The translations under genes and the position numbers were made by a program. This document shows positions 23,499 through 30,183 of a DNA stretch of 35,841 nt, one piece after another. Source of the DNA: Nonomuraea terrae (GTDB taxonomy: Bacteria > Actinomycetota > Actinomycetes > Streptosporangiales > Streptosporangiaceae); assembly GCF_004348995.1 (NCBI RefSeq), contig NZ_SMKQ01000076.1, positions 1-35,841 on the forward strand. The letters are read 5' to 3'. Under the pieces are notes generated by a model. That model made no database searches, had not been told where the DNA came from, and was given only the letters and a program-made list of their open reading frames with translations. Position 1 is the first letter of the stretch, and every line of letters begins with the position of its first letter.

Positions 23499-25771
23499 TA
23501 GCCGAGGCGGGACAGCACCGGCGGAAGCTCGCCCTCGTGCACCACCGTCAGCCGCCGCGTCGCCCGCGTCACCGCCACGTACAGGTCACGGCCGCCCTGC
23601 TCCGACTGGGCCAGGATGCCCGCCGGGTCCACCACCACGACCGCGTCGAACTCCAGCCCCTTGGCCTGCGTCACCGTCAGCACCACCACCGGCGCGTCCA
23701 GGTCGCCGTCCGGGAACAGCCGGGCCACCTCCGCGCGCCGCGCGTCCGGCGTCACCACACCGAGCCGGCCCTCGCCGATGTCCGCCAGCTCCCGCGCCAC
23801 CAGGTCCGGCAGCCCGGACACCGGCAGGCGCACCGCCCGCGGCTCCGCCTCGCCCTCGCGTACCGACACCGGGGGCTCCTGCTCCGGCGCGAACGCACGC
23901 AGCACGTCGGCCGCCACCCGCATGATCTCCGCCGGCGTGCGGTAGTTCACCAGCAGCCGCTCCTCCCGCCAGCGCCCCTCCAGGTACGGGTCCAGCATCT
24001 CCCCCCATGAGCGCGCGCCCGCCGCCGCCCCCGTCTGAGCCAGGTCGCCCACCACGGTCAGCGACTTGGCCGGGACCCGCCGCATCACCATCCGCCACGC
24101 CATCGGCGACAACTCCTGCGCCTCGTCCACGATCACGTGCCCGTACGCCCACGTGCGGTCGGCCGCCGCCCGGTCGGCCGTCGTCAGCCCGGCGCCGTCG
24201 TCGGCGTGCCGCTCGGCCAGCACGTCGGCGCGCTCGAAGACGCCCTCCTCGGCCACGCCCGTCGAGGTCAGCACCTCGCGCGCGTACAGCTCCCGCTCGG
24301 CCAGCTCCTCCACCGCCACGCGGGCCGCCACCCGGCGCGCCGAATCGTCCTCGCCGAGCAGCTCGGCCGCCTCGTCCAGAAGGGGAACGTCGCCCACCGT
24401 CCAGGGGGCCTCCACCGGGCGCACCAGCTCCTGCCAGGCCAGCCCCTGCGGCGCCACCGCGGCCAGCGTCCGCGGCGAGGCGAGCAGCTCCGAGACCAGC
24501 CGCTGCGGAGTCAGCTCAGGCCACAGCCCGTCGACCGCGCGCCGCACCTCCGGCTCCTCCCACAACCGCCGCGAGGCCAGCTCGATGTCCAGCTCGTCGA
24601 GGTCGCCCTCCAGGTCGAGCGGCTCGGTCAGCTCCGGGTCGTCCACCTCCAGCTCGTCGATGTGCAGCGACTCCTCCAGCGCCCGCGCCTCGGCCTTCGC
24701 CAGCTCCTTGAGGAGCTCGGTGACGTACAACTTGCGGGCCATGTTGTGCGGCAGCCGCACCGCCCGCGCCCGCTCGCGCAGCCGCGCGCACGTCTCGTGC
24801 GGCACCCGCAGCCGCAACCCGTCGAGCTCCACGACCAGCTCGCCGCCGGCCACCCGCTGGCGCTCCCGCACGGCCCCGGCGACCACCTCGGCCATCCGCA
24901 GGTCGCCCTTGACCACCGCCGCGGCCGGGGCGTCGTCCGCCACCGCCCGGACGCCCGGGAACATCTCGCCCACCGTGGTCATCACCACCTGCGTCTCGCC
25001 CAGCGCCGGCAGCACCTGGCCGATGTAGCGCAGGAACATCGCGTTGGGACCCACCACCAGCACCCCGCGCCGCTCCAGCGTGTCGCGGTGGGTGTAGAGC
25101 AGGTACGCCGCCCGGTGCAGCGCCGCCACCGTCTTGCCGGTGCCCGGCCCGCCCTGCACCACCAGGGCGCCCTGCAGCGAGGAGCGGATCACCCGGTCCT
25201 GCTCGGTCTGGATGGTGGCCACCACGTCGCCCATCCGCCCCGTACGGCCCCGGCGCAGCGCCGCCAGGAGCGCGGCCTCGCCCACCAGCGCGCGCCGGTC
25301 GCCCTCGCTCATCCCGTCGAGGTCGAACACCTCGTCGTCGATGCCGACCACGCGACGGTCCTTCAGGTGCAGATGGCGGCGGCGCACCAGCCCGTCCGGG
25401 TCGGTGGCCGTGGCCACGTAGAACGGCCGCGCCGCCGGCGCCCGCCAGTCGATCAGCACCGACTCGTGGTGCTCGTCGCGCAGCCCGATCCTGCCGATGT
25501 AGACGTTCTGTCCGGAGCCGTGGTCGATGCGGCCGAAGCACAGCCCCCGCTCGACCGCGTTGAGCTGCGCCAGCCGCCGCGCCTGCTCGCCCGCCGACAC
25601 CTCGCGCTCGACCCGCGCCTGGCGGCCGGCCACCGCGCCTCCGCCGGCGTACACCTGGCGCAGGGAGCGCTCGGCCCGCTCCCGCGCGGCGTCGAGCAGG
25701 CCGTAGAGCCACGACACGGTGCGCTGTTCGCTGTCAAGGGCTTCCGCGAGACCATCTTGCCGATTAGCCAT
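23498..25771 (-). CDS. helD: HelD-type RNA polymerase-associated UvrD/Rep-like helicase
   Basis: A 757-residue superfamily 1 ATPase. An N-terminal coiled-coil arm (AGEQARRLAQLNAVERG) is followed by the family block FGRIDHGSGQNVYIGRIGLR and LIDWRAPAARPFY. The Walker A motif is GGPGTGK213-T, the Walker B is VIVDEAQELSP, and helicase motifs VTQAKGLEFDAVVV and VAVTRATRRLTVV close the C-terminus. HelD proteins bind stalled RNA polymerase and release it from nucleic acids; actinobacterial relatives (HelR) can also displace rifamycins, but no rifamycin-associated element is seen upstream. The ATG at 25771 is preceded by a -10 box so close that the message is probably leaderless, though GGAG lies 14 bases upstream. 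Stand-alone transcription unit. Confidence 0.92.
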   Translation of the reverse strand: MANRQDGLAEALDSEQRTVSWLYGLLDAARERAERSLRQVYAGGGAVAGRQARVEREVSAGEQARRLAQLNAVERGLCFGRIDHGSGQNVYIGRIGLRDEHHESVLIDWRAPAARPFYVATATDPDGLVRRRHLHLKDRRVVGIDDEVFDLDGMSEGDRRALVGEAALLAALRRGRTGRMGDVVATIQTEQDRVIRSSLQGALVVQGGPGTGKTVAALHRAAYLLYTHRDTLERRGVLVVGPNAMFLRYIGQVLPALGETQVVMTTVGEMFPGVRAVADDAPAAAVVKGDLRMAEVVAGAVRERQRVAGGELVVELDGLRLRVPHETCARLRERARAVRLPHNMARKLYVTELLKELAKAEARALEESLHIDELEVDDPELTEPLDLEGDLDELDIELASRRLWEEPEVRRAVDGLWPELTPQRLVSELLASPRTLAAVAPQGLAWQELVRPVEAPWTVGDVPLLDEAAELLGEDDSARRVAARVAVEELAERELYAREVLTSTGVAEEGVFERADVLAERHADDGAGLTTADRAAADRTWAYGHVIVDEAQELSPMAWRMVMRRVPAKSLTVVGDLAQTGAAAGARSWGEMLDPYLEGRWREERLLVNYRTPAEIMRVAADVLRAFAPEQEPPVSVREGEAEPRAVRLPVSGLPDLVARELADIGEGRLGVVTPDARRAEVARLFPDGDLDAPVVVLTVTQAKGLEFDAVVVVDPAGILAQSEQGGRDLYVAVTRATRRLTVVHEGELPPVLSRLG

Positions 25772-25776
25772 TCCGT

Positions 25777-25805
25777 GGTATACTCCTGTCGGAGAGGTCT
25801 GTGAA
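25777..25805 (-). promoter_or_regulatory. promoter of helD, probably leaderless
   Basis: On the minus strand TTCACA (25800-25805), a 17-base spacer and TATACC (25777-25782) are followed by ACGGA and the ATG. The expected start point falls on the A of the start codon. Confidence 0.6.
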
Positions 25806-25883
25806 GGGCTCTTCTTGCGATGAGGGTGTCCGAGAGTACTCCCCTCCCGTCTTCGCGCGCAAACCCCGGTGTCAGGCGCGGTG

Positions 25884-26924
25884 TCAGGCCACGGAATCCG
25901 GCGGCGGGGCGGTCGAGCGGCGCGGCACCAGCGTCGGCGTCACCGAGAAACGCACCGCGCTCCTCCTGCCTTCGACGCGTTCCAGCAGCAGCCGGCCAGC
26001 CGTGCGGCCCATCACGCCGCCGTCCTGGTCGACGCTGGTGAGCGAGATCTGCGACAGCCCCGCCAGGCGCGTGTTGTCGTAACCGGCCAGCGACACGTCC
26101 GCCGGCACAGAAAGGCCCGCCTCGTGCAGCGCCGTCAGCGCGCCGAACGCGGCCTGGTCGGCGCCCGCGAAGATCGCCGTCGGGCGCGGCGAGCGGGCCA
26201 GCAGCTCACGCGCCCCCTGGTAGCCGCCCTCCTCACTGTAGGAGGTCAGCGCCACCGCGATCTCGCCCTCCAGGCCCTGCTCGCGCATCACCCGCGCGTA
26301 GGTGGCCGCCCTGATCTCGTGCAGCGTCGCCGCCGCCCTGCCGCGCCCGACGGCGCGCTGGCCGATGTGCGCGATGCGGCGGTGGCCCAGGCCGATCAGA
26401 TGGCCCACCACCAGCTCCGCCCCGACCTCGTCGTCGTCCAGCACCGTGTCGTAGCGCGCCGACTTCTCGTGCAGGCCCAGCACCACCGCCGGCACCTGGC
26501 CCGCCACCTCCTCCAGCCGGGCCCGCGCCACCCGCGGCGCCACCATGAGCAGGCCGTCGACCTGCCGGTCCACCAGCGCGTCGATCGCCCGCGACTCGGC
26601 CTTGGCGTCCGGCCCGCCGGTCACGATGATCGCCTGGTAGTCGGTGGCGGCGAGCTGCTCGTACAGGCCGTCCAGGATGTCGGGGAAGAACGGATTGCGC
26701 AGGTCCGGCAGCAGCACCCCGATCGTGTACGTGCGCCCGCGCATCGCGCGGGCCGCCGCGCGCGGCCGGTAGCCGAGCTCGTCGATCGCCGCCCTGACCC
26801 GGTCGCGCATCGCGGGGCTGACGCCGTAGGCGCTGCGCAACACCTTCGACACCGCCGTGGTGGAGACCCCCGCGTGGCGTGCCACGTCGGCGATCGTCAC
26901 GCGCCGCCGCTGCCGCGTGCTCAT
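25884..26924 (-). CDS. LacI-family transcriptional regulator
   Basis: A 346-residue repressor with helix-turn-helix TIADVARHAGVSTTAVSKVL, hinge helix RAAARAMRGRT and the effector domain YTIGVLLPDLRNPFFPDILD onward, including the common VDGLLMVAPR and GLGHRRIAHIG segments. The ATG at 26924 (MSTRQRRRVTIAD) has GGGAGAGG upstream; a longer frame to 27005 has poor coding quality and would include an operator. It is divergent from the sugar importer and rhamnosidase genes and is their probable regulator, with a rhamnose-type sugar as inducer by inference. Its recognition helix (STTAVSKV) differs from that of the LacI protein at 14571, in line with the different operators. Confidence 0.93.
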   Translation of the reverse strand: MSTRQRRRVTIADVARHAGVSTTAVSKVLRSAYGVSPAMRDRVRAAIDELGYRPRAAARAMRGRTYTIGVLLPDLRNPFFPDILDGLYEQLAATDYQAIIVTGGPDAKAESRAIDALVDRQVDGLLMVAPRVARARLEEVAGQVPAVVLGLHEKSARYDTVLDDDEVGAELVVGHLIGLGHRRIAHIGQRAVGRGRAAATLHEIRAATYARVMREQGLEGEIAVALTSYSEEGGYQGARELLARSPRPTAIFAGADQAAFGALTALHEAGLSVPADVSLAGYDNTRLAGLSQISLTSVDQDGGVMGRTAGRLLLERVEGRRSAVRFSVTPTLVPRRSTAPPPDSVA

Positions 26925-26971
26925 CGCCTCTGCCTCTCCCTGGACACGCGCTCGGACCGGCGCGAACGCGT

Positions 26972-26985
26972 GGGTAACGTTACCC
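26972..26985. promoter_or_regulatory. LacI-type operator in the divergent regulator promoter
   Basis: GGGTAACGTTACCC is a perfect 14-bp palindrome with a central CG, 48 bases before the LacI start. This is the usual place for autoregulation. Confidence 0.65.
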
Positions 26986-27026
26986 GAATCGGCATGACAG
27001 AACACCGCACAGTCGCTGCATCACGG

Positions 27027-27044
27027 TTGGGAATCGTTCCCCAA
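27027..27044. promoter_or_regulatory. LacI-type operator upstream of the importer promoter
   Basis: TTGGGAATCGTTCCCCAA is an 18-bp imperfect palindrome centred on CG that ends 9 bases before the -35 box. Its GAATCGTT core recurs, on the other strand, in the site at 27101-27114. Confidence 0.55.
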
Positions 27045-27052
27045 TCCAAGCC

Positions 27053-27082
27053 TTGACGCGTCAGTACGGTGACACTTACGTT
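27053..27082 (+). promoter_or_regulatory. promoter of the rhamnosidase/importer operon
   Basis: TTGACG (27053-27058), an 18-base spacer and TACGTT (27077-27082). The -10 region is embedded in TTACGTTAAC, itself a possible degenerate LacI site, so a bound repressor could cover it. Expected start near 27089. Confidence 0.55.
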
Positions 27083-27100
27083 AACTAGCACCGGGGGCTC

Positions 27101-27114
27101 TTAAAACGATTCAA
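27101..27114. promoter_or_regulatory. LacI-type operator downstream of the importer promoter
   Basis: TTAAAACGATTCAA (other strand TTGAATCGTTTTAA) fits the general LacI-family pattern with AA-CG-TT centre. It shares GAATCGTT with the site at 27027-27044; the centres are 72 bp apart, flanking the promoter. Confidence 0.5.
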
Positions 27115-27133
27115 CCGGACCTGGAGGGGTGTC

Positions 27134-28426
27134 GTGAAGACCTCTCATCGCATGCTCGCCGCGGCGCTGGCCGTCGCCCTGACCTCCTGCGGCTCCGGCT
27201 CCGAGCCGGCCGCGGACGACGGCACCACGACGCTGTCCTTCCTCGTCGACAACAGCCCGGCCTCCCTCGACACGGCCAAGGCGCTGACGGACGCGTTCAT
27301 GCAGGCCAACCCGAACATCACGATCGAGACGGAGACGCGGCCCGGCGGCAGCGAGGGCGACAACATCGTCAAGACTCGGCTCTCGACGGGCGACATGTCG
27401 GATGTGTTCTGGTACAACTCCGGCTCGCTCCTCCAGGCGCTCAACCCCGCCCAGACCCTCGTCGACCTCACCGGCGACCCGGTGCTCGCCAACGTGCAGG
27501 AGGACTTCCTGAACGTGGTCTCCCAGGGCGGCAAGGCGTACGGCGTCCCGGCCGGCAGCGCCATGGGCGGCGGCATCCTCTACAACCGCAAGGTCTACGA
27601 GCGGCTCGGCCTGCAGACGCCCAAGACCTGGGCCGAGTTCATGGCCAACAACGACAAGATCAAGGCGGCCGGGATCACCCCGGTCATCGCCACCTTCAGG
27701 GAGACCTGGACCTCGCAGCTGTTCGTGCTGGGCGACTTCTACAACGTCCAGGCCGCCGCCCCCACCTTCGCCCAGGACTACACCGCCAACAAGGCCAAGT
27801 TCGCCACCACACCCGCGGCCAGAGGCGGGTTCGAGCATCTCGCCGAGGTGCACGCCAAGGGCCACCTGAACGAGGGCTTCGGCTCCGCCACCGTCGACCA
27901 GGGCATGAAACTGCTGGTCGAGGGCAAGGGCGCGCACTACCCGATGCTCAGCGCCCAGCTGCCGCCGATGGTGAGCGAGACGCCGCAGGCCGCGACCGAC
28001 ATCGGCTTCTTCGGCATCCCCGGCAACGACCCGGCCAAGCACGGCGCCACCATCTGGGAACCGGGGGCGCTCTACATCCCGAAGAACACCGAGAACCTCG
28101 AGACCGCCAAGAAGTTCCTGGCCTTCGTCGCGACCCCGGCCGCCGCCGACGCGATCACCAAGGCCGTCCAGCCGGCCGGGCCGTACCGGATCAAGGACGC
28201 CACGCTGCCCGACGACGCCATCCAGGCCGCCAAGGACCTGCAGACCTACATCGACGACGGCGCCACCGCGCCCGCCCTGGAGTTCCTCTCCCCTGTCAAG
28301 GGCCCGTCGCTGGAGCAGATCACCGTCGCCGTCGGCTCGGGCCTGACACCGCCCGCCGAGGGCGCCGCCCAGTACGACCAGGACGTCGAGAAGCAGGCCA
28401 GGCAACTGGGGCTCGCGGGGTGGTGA
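27134..28426 (+). CDS. ABC sugar-binding lipoprotein (CUT1 solute-binding protein)
   Basis: A 430-residue lipoprotein with a short signal peptide ending in the lipobox LTSC (VALTSCGSGSEP). Mature-region patterns are those of CUT1 binding proteins: NPNITIETETRPGG, MSDVFWYNSGSLLQAL, GKAYGVPAGSAMGGGILYN and TIWEPGALYIPKN. The start is GTG at 27134 with GGAGGGG upstream. It is the first gene of a five-gene run and should deliver a rhamnose-containing oligosaccharide or glycoside to the permeases; this specificity is inferred from the GH78 gene. Its stop overlaps the first permease start (GTGA). Confidence 0.92.
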   Translation: MKTSHRMLAAALAVALTSCGSGSEPAADDGTTTLSFLVDNSPASLDTAKALTDAFMQANPNITIETETRPGGSEGDNIVKTRLSTGDMSDVFWYNSGSLLQALNPAQTLVDLTGDPVLANVQEDFLNVVSQGGKAYGVPAGSAMGGGILYNRKVYERLGLQTPKTWAEFMANNDKIKAAGITPVIATFRETWTSQLFVLGDFYNVQAAAPTFAQDYTANKAKFATTPAARGGFEHLAEVHAKGHLNEGFGSATVDQGMKLLVEGKGAHYPMLSAQLPPMVSETPQAATDIGFFGIPGNDPAKHGATIWEPGALYIPKNTENLETAKKFLAFVATPAAADAITKAVQPAGPYRIKDATLPDDAIQAAKDLQTYIDDGATAPALEFLSPVKGPSLEQITVAVGSGLTPPAEGAAQYDQDVEKQARQLGLAGW

Positions 28427-29358
28427 CCAGGCAGGACGCCGGGCCCCGCACCGGGCCCGGCCGCGCACCCGAGCGCCGGCGCGACCGCACCGCTCGCGGA
28501 CGGCAGCGCTCGGCCTACCCGTACGCGCTGTACCTGCCGGCCGCGGTCGTCTACGTGGTGATCTTCGGCGTGCCGACGGTGATGGCGTTCTACTTCGCGC
28601 TGACCCGCTGGACGCTGTTCGACAGCGAGTTCGTCGGCCTGCAGAACTTCCGCGACTTCTTCGCCGAGCAGAACCTGCGCATCGGCTTCACCAACACCCT
28701 CGTCTACGCGGTCGTCACCAGCGGCCTGAAGGTGGTGCTGGGGCTGCTGCTCGGCGTGCTGCTCACCTCGCGGCTGCGGCTGCGCGGGTTCCTGCGCTCG
28801 GTCGTCTTCTTCCCCGTGCTGGTCTCCACCGTGGCGGTCGGCTTCACCTTCACCGCACTGCTGCGGCCCGACACGGGGCTGGTCAACCGGGCGCTCGCGC
28901 TGGTCGGCGTCGACGGGCCCGACTGGCTCGGCGACGCCACCACGGCGCTGCTGTCGGTGGCCATCGTGGACGTGTGGAAGGGCGTCGGCATCGCCACCGT
29001 GATCTACATCGCCGGCATCCTGTCGATCCCGCAGGAGTACTACCAGGCCGTCGCCGTCGACGGGGGCGGCGCCTGGCACCGCTTCCGGCACGTGACCATG
29101 CCGCTGAGCTGGCCGGCCACCTACTCGGTGATCATCCTGTCGTTCATCGGCGGCCTGCGGTCGTTCGACCTCATCTGGACGATGACGCGCGGCGGTCCCG
29201 GCTTCACCAGCGACACCATCGCCTCGATCATCTACAAGCAGTACCAGGCCGGCTTCTTCGGGCTGTCCACCGCCGGGAACGTCATCCTGTTCGTCGTCGT
29301 CACGGCCATCGTCGTCCCGCTCAACTGGTTTCTCGGCAGGAGGCAGGCAACGCCATGA
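28423..29358 (+). CDS. carbohydrate ABC transporter permease (MalF/UgpA type)
   Basis: A 311-residue membrane protein with a long basic N-terminal tail before the first helix (YLPAAVVYVVIFGVPTVMAF). The coupling loop is QAVAVDGGGAWHRFRHVTMP, and LIWTMTRGGPGFTSDT is the conserved MalF-like stretch. The GTG at 28423 overlaps the stop of the binding protein; a GTG one codon earlier is possible. The stop overlaps the next permease (ATGA). Confidence 0.92.
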   Translation: MTRQDAGPRTGPGRAPERRRDRTARGRQRSAYPYALYLPAAVVYVVIFGVPTVMAFYFALTRWTLFDSEFVGLQNFRDFFAEQNLRIGFTNTLVYAVVTSGLKVVLGLLLGVLLTSRLRLRGFLRSVVFFPVLVSTVAVGFTFTALLRPDTGLVNRALALVGVDGPDWLGDATTALLSVAIVDVWKGVGIATVIYIAGILSIPQEYYQAVAVDGGGAWHRFRHVTMPLSWPATYSVIILSFIGGLRSFDLIWTMTRGGPGFTSDTIASIIYKQYQAGFFGLSTAGNVILFVVVTAIVVPLNWFLGRRQATP

Positions 29359-30182
29359 GAGCCTTGCGCAGGGCCGGCGGCGAGCTGACCGCCCTGGTCG
29401 TGGCCACCGCCGTCTTCCTGGTGCCGTTCTCGTTCATGCTGCTGACCGCGGTCAAGGACGAGTCGCAGGCGCAGGACCTCGACTTCGCCTGGCCCACCAG
29501 CTGGCCGATCGTGGAGAACTTCACGGCCGTCATCCAGGCGCGCGACTACGTGCTGCTGCGCGCGTACGTCAACTCCACGATCCTGACCGTCGGCTCGGTC
29601 GCGCTGATCGTGGTCTTCGGCGCGATGGCCGCGTTCGTGCTGCAGCGCCGCGCCGGCCGGGTCGGGACGCTGGCCAACTTCCTCGTGCTGTCGGGGCTGA
29701 TCATCCCGCCGGCGATCGTGCCCACGATCTGGTTGCTGCAGGCGCTCGGCCTGTTCAAGACCATGCCGGGGCTGATCCTGGTGGAGGTCGCCTTCAACCT
29801 GTCGTACGCGGTGCTGTTGTTCCGGGCGTTCATCGCGGCCATCCCGCGCGAGCTGGACGAGGCCGCCATGATCGACGGCTGCGGCGGGCTGCGGCTGTTC
29901 TTCCGGGTGATCTTCCCGCTGCTGCGGCCGGTCACCGTCACCGTCATCCTGACCAGCTCGGTCACCGTCTTCAACGACTTCGTCAACCCGCTGTACTTCC
30001 TGCCCGGCGACGACAACGCCACCGTGCAGGTCACCCTCTACAACTTCCAGAGCCAGTACAGCACCCAGTGGAACCTGCTGTTCATGGACATCGTCCTGAT
30101 CACGATCCCGCCGCTGCTGCTGTTCGTCTTCTTCAACCGCAAGATCGTCGCCGGCATGACCGCCGGAGCCATCAAGGGATGA
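29355..30182 (+). CDS. carbohydrate ABC transporter permease (MalG type)
   Basis: A 275-residue membrane protein with six hydrophobic segments. The coupling loop is DEAAMIDGCGGLRLFFRVIF, and the C-terminus KIVAGMTAGAIKG matches the MalG-like subunit. AGGAGG lies 11 bases upstream of the ATG at 29355. The rhamnosidase gene starts 1 base after its stop. No ATP-binding subunit is encoded in the operon, so the importer needs an ATPase from elsewhere. Confidence 0.92.
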   Translation: MRALRRAGGELTALVVATAVFLVPFSFMLLTAVKDESQAQDLDFAWPTSWPIVENFTAVIQARDYVLLRAYVNSTILTVGSVALIVVFGAMAAFVLQRRAGRVGTLANFLVLSGLIIPPAIVPTIWLLQALGLFKTMPGLILVEVAFNLSYAVLLFRAFIAAIPRELDEAAMIDGCGGLRLFFRVIFPLLRPVTVTVILTSSVTVFNDFVNPLYFLPGDDNATVQVTLYNFQSQYSTQWNLLFMDIVLITIPPLLLFVFFNRKIVAGMTAGAIKG

Positions 30183-30183
30183 C

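Noticed and set aside
25772..25883. A rifamycin-associated element upstream of helD
   Set aside because: No GC-rich inverted repeat of the described type is visible; only an ordinary promoter is seen.
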